Below, in pieces: positions 12,057-24,129 of a stretch of 64,000 nt of DNA. The notes beneath the pieces are model-generated. The model saw only the letters and a list, made by a program, of their open reading frames with translations. It had not been told where the DNA came from and did no database searches. Position numbers and translations under genes: made by a program. Numbering within the stretch: position 1 is the stretch's first letter; every line of letters begins with the position of its first letter. The stretch is from Phorcus lineatus (taxonomy: Eukaryota > Mollusca > Gastropoda > Trochida > Trochidae): assembly GCA_921293015.1 (NCBI GenBank), contig OV121091.1:27574839-27638838 (forward strand). Direction: 5' to 3'.

Positions 12057-14038
12057 GGGGATTCTTAATATTACCTCATGAATATTTATGAGGTATCAGA
12101 GACCAAGTGTACGTACTCGAAAACGAGGCTAAGGCCGCTTCGAAACCCGGAAGTTACGTTCCTACAGCATTGTCAAGTCAGTATCCTTTCGAAATTACGC
12201 TTTGTTTGTGAAACATTTCCCTAATTTCAACTGCAGAAAGACCATAATCTGATAAGCTTCTACATTTCTTGGTGTAGCAGAGATTAGAATGTCATTTTAC
12301 TTGCAGATAGAATTCTTTCAACCGATATTCGGGGGTATTCCCATGCTGGGTTTACCGTCATTTTGCACTGTCCGTTGATATATTTCAGTGTTTAGCAAAA
12401 TATGGATATGAAATACTAACAATAATCTTCACATTTCCGAAAAAAATCAAGAAGTATTTTCATTACACACACTCGTTTACAGCTGGAAAATGATACAGAT
12501 TTAGCGATCTCTACGTAAAACCTTCAGCCGTTTCAACGTGCCCGCTTACGTTACTATTGGGTCATTCAGTACAGGCCCCAATGTAAACAAACCAGAATTT
12601 CAATTCAGGGGGCTAAAATAGAGATACAAACAAGACCAAATGTGAAATGTTTCTATTCCTTTGAATATAATTAAAATACGTAAGTTTGTAAGTTTCTGAT
12701 GAGGTCGCAAACAACTTTTAATTTAGCTGAAAAATAAATAAAATTTCCTAGCTTTTTTAACTCCCAAAGTTCTCTACTTTTTGGGCCTAATATGATTATT
12801 TATAAAACAAGCTACATTAAAAGCAGTAGCCAAATATTTCTAATAAAAAAGATAAGTTTTCCTTTTCATGATAAATACATAAGATATATACCGCGAATAA
12901 AATCACATAATTAGTTAAAACATTAATGTTAATCATTCAATAAAATAATCACTGTGATATTATTCTGAATTTTAAGAGATTCAAATACTTCAAATTACAG
13001 GGTCATATGAGGGTATTCATAGAATGTATGTACAAACAATTAATTGTTCAAATTGAATAAGAAATTCCTATTACTTGTAGGCCTATTTTTGTTTTTATAA
13101 AATGCTGATTAGCTAAATATATCAAAATTAGAAGGAAAATGAGGGACCTATAAGGTATAGGAAATAAATAGGTTAAAGAAATTAAGCAATTGATTTTAGG
13201 AATAATATATTTACATTATAAATATCTAAACTATTTTAAAATGACAGAAATTTATCATTATGACTAAAAAGACAGGACAATTTGGAAGTCTTGATACAGA
13301 TTTTACTCCATGTATATTGTCAGTAAAAAAGCTGAAAATAAGTTTTGAAAACTGACAGTCAAAAATATGAATTAGGATTTATTGAATTCATTACTTCAGT
13401 ACTTTTGATGACTGAAAAATTTTGCTTGGAAAATATTCTTAAAAATACACCTATGTATATAAATATATCACTTTTCTTCCAATCAGTTGGTGTCTTTGAG
13501 AAGTTCGGTAAATATACGTTTTCGTTTCTTCATTATATGGATAATGCGGTACTGTACCATTTTTTGTAAACATGCCGGTCCCACCACTTGATTCTTCATT
13601 GTTTTGGTTTAACAGTTAAAAGTCCTGAAATTTCGGGTAAAAATAATTTTATGAAGATTTATTTATGCATAACAATTAAGAGAAATTGTGATTATTATAA
13701 ATGCACTCGTGCCTATACGGACCAAATGCGAATGCAAAACTCACGTAATATATCTTCGAATTTACCACGAATACAACTGTCAAAAACAAAGTTTTGGGGC
13801 TATCCCTGGATGAATTTCCCTTCATTTTGCCGTTTTTTCATGTCTGAAATTGACTGATTTTCTTTTAATTCATGCTTATTCACTCGTGTATAGCCGAAGG
13901 AAATTCAAATTACACAGCGAATCGTACTATCAAAATGCAGCCATTATACGCTATCCAGGAAGTAGGAAGCGGCCTTAGCCTCGCTTTGGATTTGAGGAGG
14001 TCATAGGTCGTATGCATGCATAAATATTGAGAATCCCC
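12057..14038. mobile_element. 1.98-kb TIR DNA element inserted in a LINE
   Basis: The ends are inverted (GGGGATTCTTAATATT / AATATTgAGAATCCCC) and flanked by TA at 12,055-12,056 and 14,039-14,040. Subterminal GAGGCTAAGGCCGCTTC is mirrored near 13,970. The interior has no recognisable transposase, so it is a non-autonomous or decayed TA-target element. Joining the flanks and keeping one TA restores a continuous LINE frame (…LLNADN-TILIRKL…), which fixes the boundaries. Confidence 0.8.
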
Positions 14039-14040
14039 TA

Positions 14041-14340
14041 TACTATTCTTATTCGCAAGTTATCAACTTTTATTTATCATAGTAAGCTACTTAGAAAGAA
14101 TTCTATCTAAATTATATAATTGTACTGTATATTTTATTGACTGATTATTGGTTTCTTTACGAAGAATTGTGATAATATAGATAGTATTTATGTATATTTG
14201 TAAATCTATTATATGTTTGACATGAATGTATAAGAATGTTTTCCCGGTAAAGGTGTTTTGACATGTAAAAAGCTATTTTACATTTGTAACATATTTGTAC
14301 TATAGGCCTGTGGCCTTTAAGTATTGAATTGAATAAAGAA
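14041..14340 (+). mobile_element. LINE C-terminus and 3' end, right part
   Basis: The continuation TILIRKLSTFIYHSKLLRK ends at a stop. It is followed by an AT-rich 3'UTR and a terminal hairpin TAGGCCtgtgGCCTTTAAG with AATAAAG at about 14,333. The same hairpin-plus-TTAAGTATTGAA end occurs on the minus strand at 22.09-22.13 kb. Confidence 0.7.
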
Positions 14341-16490
14341 TAGACGAAACTTGCTTCACTAAGGAATGGCAATGGAACATTACAGTGCAAAATGAATGTT
14401 TGAGTACTAAAATATTATCATGTATACCTGACGTGTGATAACGAGCAGCAAATCCTACAGCAAAATGCAAGAAAGCTTGAGAATATTTTGATATCTTCCT
14501 GTAGGTAGCAACAGAGCAACGTTCGAAAACAGGGCCGCGTGATTCTAACTCGATCGGTTTCGTCATCAGACAACCATTTTCACTGTCGAAGTTCGAAATC
14601 TTCAACGACAATAATTATCTAATGAGTTTCAATAAAAAAAATTAAGTTAATTTAACAAATCATTTTTAAGGTGTCTAAAAAAGAAACTAATTGTTCCAAA
14701 ACCGATTTGAAAGTATACTTTTTATATCGGAAGTTCTGATTTTGAAAGTATAATGTAAGTTACTTTTTTTTCGTCATAGACGTCATACGTTTCTTACATT
14801 CACACAGAACATTCTAAAATAACCTGAACAAACAGTAATAAATAGTAGAATATTTCCTTTCCTTAAAGCAAAAGCCGTCAAATTGTTTTCACATAAACAA
14901 GTTCCCTTTTACATACAATGCCCATGAGACCATATATTTTGATTGGCACTTGATTGTGACGTATACGTAGAGAGATGCAAATGAACACCCGAATGCGCAA
15001 AACATTACGTAGATTGTATCTCCAAATAACTTAGGTGGCGATGGTATCATGGAAACAGTATGAGTATTTCGCATGGATAAGCATATTTTTCATCTTGAAA
15101 TTTAATTGATGTATCAATATTTTATCTATTGCAATTAAAAAATTTCTTTAGAGATTTTTACCCCATGAAGCAAAAGAAGTATGTGGATATTTTGCTTATT
15201 GGAACAGCAAATTAAAAAAATTATCCTAATTAACCAAGTTCCTAGCAGTCATCGTTTCATTAGAAAAAAAGGAAGGCGATAAAACCTAATGTCTTATACA
15301 CCGAGATTCCTTTTTAATGTCGTTGACATTCAATGATAAAAATTATCAAAAGTTGCATTTATCAACCTATAGTTGAAAACATTCTTATGTGTTAAAAAAG
15401 GATAAATGTTAAGATTGTAGCGTACGGCGGAAGGCACCCAAGAACGCAATTTTAGCGCTTAAATTACTTGTTTTTAAGGCATATTAGGACATAGGCACTC
15501 ACGTTCGCTTTCTATCGATGCAATCAAATACGTACTTTTCTTTGCAATTGACTTGTAATAATAAATGGGGGAAAACAAGAAAGCCGAAATCGGGTTCGAG
15601 TTTAAAAACAGTCTACGGACAGCTGTGCATAAAAAGAGATAAAATATTGATACTTGCAAACGGCAGAACTAGTAATGTATGCAGTTTTTGAAGTTATCGT
15701 AAGCTTTGAACTGTGAAATTTAATAATTTTATTTTTCAACTTAATTATCAAGGCAATCCTTAAACTTGACAGATTTCTACTAGACATTATAAGCTCTGTT
15801 TTTTATATAAACTATAGCATCTGCTGCTTTTGGTTTTTCGACTGAAAGAAACATTTGAACATTTCCAATGTCGTAGTTCATGTGGATTTATTTCAACGTT
15901 GCATGAAATATTTCCGGTCCTTTAGGTTGACTTTACAACCCGAGTACAATATGTACGTACATATACGTATTTGCTTAATAAGTTGCATGATAGATAACCT
16001 GACTGCAGGTCGTGACTTATATCGAGAGTTATGCGTTATCTGCGCATTGATATCTAAATATTATTGTGCGCTAGCACCTTAACTGATTTGTTGCAAGTCC
16101 ATGGAAATGTAACAGTTGTATTTTTAGACTAACATTTTTGGATGAGTTCCCTAGAACCAATGATTTTGTTTCACTTTGCCACCAGGCCACCAGGGATTAA
16201 CCAGGATTAAGATAACAAAGCTCGGGGGTCATGTCAAATGCTGCGTAAATGTCCATGAAATGAGATCACCACCTCAATGGATGGTATATAAGAAAGTTGG
16301 TCTTCTAATCAGTCTTTGCAAAAGCCTTGTACAGCAAGGTTATAAGTATCGAGTAGAAGAACCAGAGGTACCAGCATCCACTGGACATGTTGCTTATCTA
16401 CATGCTCAGCTACACAACCAACGATTCCATCACGACAGTTAACAACATCCACAACCATGGTCCAAAATATACCAAGATTGCTTTTGACAT
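14341..16490. other. No gene supported
   Basis: A minus-strand frame (14,611-14,300) includes ERCSVATYRKISKYSQAFLH but shows no domain or splice support and runs into the LINE end. 14.9-16.4 kb holds only short frames. Confidence 0.45.
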
Positions 16491-16706
16491 CAAATGAATG
16501 GGTTAGAATAACACCATGGTTAACTGCCATTTAAAGTTTTCTAATTAAATTAAAATTTTGAAACATTTGAAAATTATATTTCTTTTTAAATTTCGTTTAG
16601 AATCATACAAAATCACATATTACATTTTACATATTTCAAAATTTTAATTTAATTCAAAAATCTAAAATGTCAGTTAGCCTTGGTGTTATTCTGATCCATT
16701 CATATG
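16491..16706. mobile_element. Foldback/MITE with about 85-bp inverted arms
   Basis: The left arm (AAATGAATGGgttAGAATAACACCA and onward through an AATTAAATTAAAATTTTG block) is mirrored at 16,620-16,706 with about 85% identity by eye. The loop is AT-rich. No coding capacity. Confidence 0.75.
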
Positions 16707-17870
16707 TAAGTCATACTACACTAACATATTAGTAGAATTATTCTCTGCTTTGAGAAATGCGGAGAGGTTAAGCCGATATGATCCACTGAACTTGCAGATG
16801 TAATATCTCACCTTGTTGGACTTTGAAATGTGAAAATATGTGTATATTGGGATGTTGTTGTTATTAACAATAATGAATGAATGTGATGAAAAATGTTTTT
16901 ATGATGACCCCTGCATCTTCTATTGCCTGACCAATTAGCACGCATGGCCAATGTCATATGGAGAACAAGGTGGTGGCAAAGTGGAAAGACACCGAACCAG
17001 TCACCATTTATAGCACAAAATATTATAGTTGATAAGCATTTTAGCCACAAATATATCACTAACATTTAATCTGTTATAAGATGTGCCACATGTATCGCAA
17101 AGACCCCAAATGAAAAAATATAAAAGTTATCACTATAAAAATGGAATGTTTCTTACCCTTAGAAACACAACTTAACAGAATGAGTCCGTACTCACCGTTG
17201 TCACATTACGATAATACTTTGATTCCAGATGTATTCTCTTCTACAAGGGGCCTTCAAAGGATCTATCATGTCGGTTGATACAAATGGCTACAATTATTTA
17301 AGGCTTTGTATCAGATCAGTCAGATTACCTGTATTTTTTATTGGTCACAGCACCAACACCAAACACTGTTTATGTTTATAAAAATTAAGACTTTGAAATT
17401 ACAGCTACACGGCCTCTTCTAATAGGATAAAATAAGGTCACGTGACTGGAACACATTTTAATTAACAATGAAAAAGATAACCTCTACGTTTTGAAAGTAA
17501 TAGAAAATTATGGTTATATGACTACTTTGTTATTGTAGAACTGCGCAGTTATGACGCATATCAAAAGTTGTTTTCTTATCTATCTTTGATATAATTCTCC
17601 CATGACACTATTATTGATATTTAGGCATGAACATTGATAAGTACAGTTATTTAGAACCATACATAGATAAAAAAAATGTATGTATTCACTGAACTTCTTT
17701 GTCATGATGACATGAGCGATGCGGTGATATATTTTGGGCGGAGCAAAAAGGCTGTTACATAGAGAATCCAATCATTTTTGCTACGTTTTTTAATCGATTA
17801 CATCTAATTGTATTTTCATCATCCCTTGGATTAAAAATATTAATCTATTAGAAAAACCTTTCATACAACT

Positions 17871-18220
17871 GCATACCGAAAGTTTGTTCACTTACCACTG
17901 AATCGTAGTGCAAATATCATGTAATTTGGGTTTAGTTTGGACGTCAATAAAATAACTTCAGCAATAATGACAAAGGATCACCCATTGTCCACGTGTGAAA
18001 TAGCCATTCCTGAACTCATTGAGGGGGTCGTCTTGTCTCTCGTGCAAAACTTCGAATTTTGGCATGTTGAAATAGACAGAAGGGTCTTATTTCGGAAATT
18101 AGATTTTGTTAAATTTCTAACAAAATGTTCCATATCGACTCTCTGAGAAGAAAATCAGCCCAATCACATTGACTTAGTATAGTGCAAAGGAACAAACATG
18201 ACTAAATTTCAAAGCAATTT
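17871..18220 (-). mobile_element. MITE copy A (GCATACC/AAGTTTGTTCAC family), truncated
   Basis: It begins GCATACCGAAAGTTTGTTCAC and matches, inverted, the right two-thirds of the element at 52,843-53,332, including the CATGTAATTTGGGTTT and GGAACAAACrTGACTAA blocks. The second terminus is not seen. The frame at 17,937-18,146 lies inside it and is not a gene. Confidence 0.75.
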
Positions 18221-18516
18221 ATAACTCATAAAAGATTTGGTTGAGAAATCTATTTCATTAGTTAAGCAAGTGCCTATTTCCTTGGTGACAAAGCCTTAAA
18301 TATGCATCTTCAGCTTTGCATAATTTTCTAAGTAATTTTAACTTACTCTTTTCAAATTTAGAAAACGTTTGATAGCAACAAAACGACAATCGGACCAAAA
18401 TTCATTAAAATAATTACAATTAAACGAAACGGCATTCCCGAATCGACTTGGTACTATAAATGGAAGGGGCGTAATATTTTCAAGATCGCGCAAAGGATTG
18501 TGGGACGTAAACAAAG

Positions 18517-18573
18517 ATGGCCGAGTCAAGACGTTTGCGCAGACCGTGTGGTAAACTCTTGGAATGTTTGGAG
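18517..18573 (+). CDS. Candidate first coding exon of an unidentified gene
   Basis: The ATG sits in a good context (AAAGATGGCC, also YY1/Kozak-like) and opens 19 codons, MAESRRLRRPCGKLLECLE, ending exactly at a consensus donor GAG|GTAAGG in phase 0. The sequence just upstream is locally richer in G+C and CpG than its neighbourhood, and no TATA is seen. No continuing exon could be found with confidence: a strong CAG acceptor at 19,516 gives only six codons before a stop. This may be the 5' end of a long-intron gene. Function unknown. Confidence 0.4.
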
Positions 18574-21500
18574 GTAAGGAAATATTTTCATCTATTGAAA
18601 GAGCATTTAGTTCGATAGAGTATATAAGTTTATCGGTTTGGAATGAATATTATAAAAAATCTGAGCAATAATTAAATTGCATTTCGCTTGACTTGCTCCT
18701 ACTCCTACAGGCTAACCTACTGCAAATCGCTATCAATAGCTATCCATAACAAACCATTTACGGTCGCAAAATGACCTTTGAAGTGTAAACTTTATTTAAT
18801 GTTATGTTCATTTAAATTTTGTTGTAGTTCAAGTTATCTAATGTATTAGTTTTTGTTCGTTTATGGCTACGACAAGTTTTGGAGGGTGGTGTACTTTGAA
18901 ATTAAAATTAAATACTTTCTCGTTGATTATAAATTATGTTTATGGACTCAAAAAATTTTTGAAAGATTTTTCTAGCGAACTGTATAGTTGGATGTACGAT
19001 GTATGAAAACGGAGTTCGTAGGAAGGCAAAGTTGAAAATGCATCTTTAATAATCAGATTAAGCTCTGCGTGACATAACCCATGATAATGAGGTATAAATG
19101 TAATAATTTTTATGCTTTATTCAAAACGTTATCGCAATCATAAGATGTAGTTTTGTTAGGTATTTAAAAAAAACCAGACAATTGGTCGCTTTAGGCTGAT
19201 GCATTAAAACATTGATATATGTAATCTGTTTCTCTGATGTTTACAAAACTGTCTTTGAAGTTTTTAAAAAATCAATGTTTCTACTTCTATCAAATTGCAG
19301 ACATCATCATCAGTATCTTGACAATGTGCCCAACAGCCTCGATAAATAGAAAAAAAGCATTAATCCTTAAAACTTTATGTACAAACAATATTTCGTTATT
19401 TTTCACTATTTCATATTTTTATTGAAATTTGATAGCTTTTGATTTACAATTTCGATTCTACATATCCATATGAACTATGAATAATAGAAGGCTTTCGACC
19501 TCGATGTTTTCCCTCAGATGTCATCATTTGAAATGTGACAAGTCGTATTTCATTAGTGAAGCTATTTCAAATTCGTTACACATTTCTAAAATTATTCATT
19601 TCATAGAATACTCGATAAAGCACCTCAGTTAAACTGACCCAGAGTATGTTTCATAAATTTTGTATGTGCCTTGAATAGAGTCAAAATACCATTTGTCCTG
19701 AGGTATGTTCAAATCGCCTTTCTAAAGTTCTATTTCTAACTCTAACTGTCAACATTTCGCCGGATACTTTCTTGATTTAAATGATAATCGAAAATCGGCC
19801 ATATAAATGTAAGGAAGTAGAAATTCTGCGTCTCATTTTAATGTTTACATGTTATATGACTTACTTAACCCTATCAACCCCTATTTGTCTTGATGACTGC
19901 TGTAAATAAGATTCCGAAATTACGTTTCAGTCATTGGCGCCCGGCCGCCATTGTCCGATTTTCGATCATAAATTACTACTTTAACCTGTTTATATACTCT
20001 GTTGTGAACTGATAAGCACTAAGATTCTTATTTTCAGAAACAACCACTATTCTTTATTTAATGACACCAATAATGAAGTTTGGCATATTTGACTCCAGCA
20101 ACATTCTCTGTTGCCCTTTGTCATACAATCAATTTTATCGGGCAACTAAACTGGGCTAGTTATTCTTCACGAAAAAAAATCTGATCACTTACACCAACAT
20201 TTCCTGTCGCGTCTGCAAAGATTTTCATATGCCCGTTATAAAGTTTAGGATGACGCTGCTAATTTGCGTCTGCCGTTTCAGACCGATGAGGTACCGAATC
20301 AAGTGCAATCCCATCGCGAGTACGAAATGCCGGAAATCTAGTAATTGCAGCGCCGATACTTCTGACAGACGTATTCTTCATTGACTTTACCACCTTTTTG
20401 TTATTTCTGTATTTGAAAAAAGGTAAGCTATTGGCTATTTTCATTGGATATTCAGCTTGGAAATGTCATGTGTTCTACGTCATGGCCTTAGCGAAATGAC
20501 GTGGTAAGGACTAATGCTCGCCAAAGACATAGGGTAGGGTGTTTTGAACTTCATATTTGAGGGTTAGAATGCACGCAGATTTCTGAAAATTGTTGCAAAC
20601 GTCAGGGGAAAGATTTTTGTGAGTGATGAACTATTTGTATTCGCCTTGCAAAAATGAGACTATGACTTTAAAGTAGTAATTTCATAACACAAGCCTTGTC
20701 AAACATCGGTTTCCAATCATTCTTGGAACAAAGGCAACAACAAAAAGTAATGATAGTTAAACGAATTTAACTATATTTTAATTCCCATTCACTTTTAACA
20801 TTGATGAAATAATTGTTCTTTTACTTATTTAAATATACACGAACTATTATTGCGCTTTATTAAGCGTTAAGTTGATAATACACACTTAATATTACAATGG
20901 ATATAGTTGTAAGTAATGTATCTAACTTTGTTTCAAAACAGTGAAAAAGACCTCGTCAGATACAAACAATCTGAATAGTTTTAAATATTACAGAATTACA
21001 GAAAAACATAGAAACAACTGAGCCAAGTGTGCATGGGTTAATCAAAGCGCTGATTGTAGATTCACCATTTTAGCCACATTATTAAATGTTATATATTAAT
21101 ATCTTGAAAATTGATATTCTATAAAGTAAAATTACTCTATGATCTTGTGTTTTGAAATGCAACAGATAAACTTATCACAATTCAGTACAACCACATACAT
21201 TTGGCTATACAATCACAAATTCAAGAAAAAATGTATTTGACAGTAGATACCATCTAAAAAAAGACTAAGCAATTAAAAAAACCTTTAAATTCCTTGACTG
21301 ATTTAAGTCGATTAGCAACACCACTCCACACGCATGAGATTTATGATAAGGGACGATTGAGATAAGAAATAGGGGTCGAATAGATCAATTTAAGCAAATC
21401 CATCCCTTTTCAAAATCACTGTGCAGGAATGTTAACTTGCTATTTCCTGATAAACAACTTGACGAGGATTGTTACCGAATATATTGTAATGTTTATAAGG

Positions 21501-22080
21501 ATAGACGACTTTTCTGAAGAAAAGTTATTGATTTAGAAAGACAATATGGTTTTGGAAATGTCATCCGCTTCTTAAAACCCTCTGTCGTATTTGTGATAGT
21601 TCCAATTTGGACAAGTGTTGTCAGATGTTCAGAAGAGGAAGCCGTTTTAAATAGATTGAAATAAATTGTCCTCCAAGATAATGATAACCAGCTATAGGAC
21701 TGTCTTATGTAGCTGGACAACTCTTTGTAGCACTGCATTGCATTTTCATGTGTCTGAATAAATCCTCTGATTTTTATCGGGGCAGTTTCGCCGAATGTGT
21801 TCCTTGAGAAAAATCGGTAGTTGTAGCATTAGGGGACGTTTGTAAAGCAGTAAGAGAGAATTTCTTTTGGAATTGGCGTAGAGGAAACCTTCATTCCTTT
21901 GATCAACAAGTCACCTGAAAGAGAAAATTTGCTATTATTAACAGAACGTTTCGTACATGATCTATACCAAACATTATCAATAACATATTGAATCCGTGCT
22001 TTGCAGTGCATGAGGTAAAGTAGATATATATATAATAATATTGCATAATATACATTCACGCATCCATCTATCTGTTTTTC
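18574..22080. other. No gene supported
   Basis: Presumed intron or intergenic DNA. A minus-strand frame at 20,444-20,259 (with ITRFPAFRTRDGIALDSVPH) lies in a GC-richer patch and could be an old exon or transposon piece, but has no domain or splice support. Confidence 0.4.
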
Positions 22081-22084
22081 ATAT

Positions 22085-22130
22085 CTGTATTCAATACTTA
22101 AAGGCAAAAGGCCTATATAACAAATGGTAC
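22085..22130 (-). repeat. LINE 3'-end fragment
   Basis: On the minus strand it reads TATAGGCCttttGCCTTTAAG then TATTGAAT, the same terminal hairpin and box as the LINE end at 14.29-14.33 kb. Confidence 0.55.
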
Positions 22131-22166
22131 AAACGTAAAAAACCCATTTATTTTGTCAAAACTGTG

Positions 22167-22288
22167 TTCAGCAGGAGATATTGCTTGAAGGAGATCAAGC
22201 GATATCTCCTAGAAGATATAATTTTGGCAGTAGATGTAACATCACAATGCTATGACGTCATGAATATGGTTGATTGCATCCTGCTGAA
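22167..22288. mobile_element. Small foldback element
   Basis: Outer inverted repeats TTCAGCAGGA (22,167) and TCCTGCTGAA (22,279-22,288) enclose a 14-bp hairpin GGAGATATtGCTTG / CAAGCGATATCTCC with one mismatch. No clear target duplication. Confidence 0.6.
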
Positions 22289-23946
22289 TCAGCGTGTATG
22301 AATCCGCTGTCGTTCCTTCCTAATACCCTGATCTCTTTCAAGCCAAAAGCCTCTTATCGCTAGCTATCTAACTGATTCGCATCCAGCAACAGCGGCACAA
22401 CCCGGATGGAAAATCCGTTGAGTTCAAGATTCATGTCGCTTCATGCTCCTTGCATAACGACATTTCATTTGCTGAAACAACAACAAAGTCAAAAATATCA
22501 AGCCGATACAGCCGTACGAAGCATTTTGCCAGAAGGAGATCAGGGTATGGTAGGGATTGGAATGGACTGATTGATAAAAGTAAAAATATCCTCGGCAAGC
22601 CTCGGATGTTTGTAATTTTTATCAACTCGTGTGTTTGATATCCGAAGACATTTGGGCGAGATTCCCATTTTATCATGTCAAAACACCTTTAGAGTGATCA
22701 CATTCTTATACACATTCCTGTCAAACATATCATGTATCCACAAACTTACATATACACTATATTTGTTATCACAATTCATCGTAAACGATTATCAAATTAC
22801 ATCATACAGAGAAACCAATAATCGGTCAATACACTAAACAATCTAATTATGGAACTGATACATGATTCTTTCTAAGTAGCATGCTACAAATAAATTGAAT
22901 AAATAGATAAAAGTTGATAACATACGAATGAGAATAGTATTATACGTATAGACAGATATACAGAAGAGAGGATTTTAACCTAATTTGATAGGGGACAATG
23001 ACTTGTTCTCAGGTGAGCATACAGCGGACAAATTAAAAGAATTTAAAAAATATTTTTTACATTTTTTTATTCCTGATATCAACATACAGAAATATATTTA
23101 TATATATACCTATGTATGTATAAATACACTTTTAATACACTTTGTAAGTATAGTATTTTTCATGTTGATAACATAATTTTTAATACGGAGCAAGAATAAG
23201 AAAATTAAAACACAAATACATTTTAATCACTCACTCATTCACACCCTTGTAATCCCGAGAGCATTATCTTAAATATTCTCTATACTGATAGTAATCAGTT
23301 TAATCAGTAACAAGTTTAGCATACATTGCCCATTTAATTTCAAATTAATTAAATTTAGCTTTATTCCAGTATCTTGTTTTTTTTCAATTGAATACTAGTA
23401 TTTTAATTCGTTCTTAAAATCTGATAGTTGACGGGTTATCTTACACAGTATACATTTATAAATGTGGTACTTGGCTATTAGTAATATTAAATCGAAGGTG
23501 TCATCTGTATGAATGTGGGTGAAAACCCAAAAAGGATTAACTGACAACGAAGATGTATTATGCCCGTGTGTGTACAATTCAATTCTAGCCAATGTGAAAA
23601 AGCCTACCAAATCGTTTTAGTGGCTCTACATTTCCAGAAAAGATGCATTATTGAAATTAAAAGAAAATGGTATTCCTCTTCAAAGATTACGCAACCCACA
23701 ACTTCTATTTTCTGTTGCTATGATATAATATTACCCATTCCCTACTGCTAAATCGTTGAATCGTTGAACATTTAAAGAACCCAAATAATAATTTCTGTAT
23801 AAATATAATATAAACATTCTGTAGTAAAACATTTGTCTGAAAACGATAGTGAATACCTCAGATACCCAAGATATAATGTGACCATTTTACGTCTCATTGT
23901 TAATCTGATTTTATCATGTGGACATATTCAAGAAACATGACTGAGT
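22289..23946. other. No gene seen
   Basis: Only short frames. ATACCCTGATCTC at about 22,330 is mirrored at about 22,535, and a related motif occurs in the hairpin at 63 kb, hinting at an old shared foldback family. Confidence 0.45.
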
Positions 23947-23954
23947 GGTATTAG

Positions 23955-24060
23955 AGTGAGTGAGTGAGGCGAGCGAGCGAGCGATTGAGTTGGGTTTTAA
24001 ACGTGCTTTCAACAATATTTCAGTTATTTAACACGTGGATGTCAAGCACTCAAAAGAGAG
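23955..24060 (+). repeat. SINE-like repeat fragment (GTGAG)n…TTGGGTTTTAAACG
   Basis: GAGTGAGTGAG and (GCGA)n are followed by TTGGGTTTTAAACGTGCTTTCAACAATATT. It is similar to the piece at 10.02 kb, but diverged and short. A further GAGTGAGTGAG occurs at 25,450 inside the LINE. Confidence 0.45.
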
Positions 24061-24129
24061 TGGACAGATCAGGGAGAAAGGGATCGAAATGATAAGGAAA
24101 AAGACGGAAAGAAAGGCAAAGTGAGAGAT

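Noticed and set aside
14300..14611. 103-codon minus frame
   Set aside because: Its C-terminal part is antisense to the LINE 3' end and there is no splice or domain support.
17937..18146. 69-codon plus frame
   Set aside because: Lies wholly inside a MITE that recurs at 31.4 and 52.8 kb.
19516..19540. Second exon for the 18.5-kb gene after a CCCTCAG acceptor
   Set aside because: In phase it encodes only MSSFEM before a stop; possible alternative end but unsupported.
20259..20444. 61-codon minus frame in a GC-richer patch
   Set aside because: Readable but without splice sites in phase or any recognised motif.
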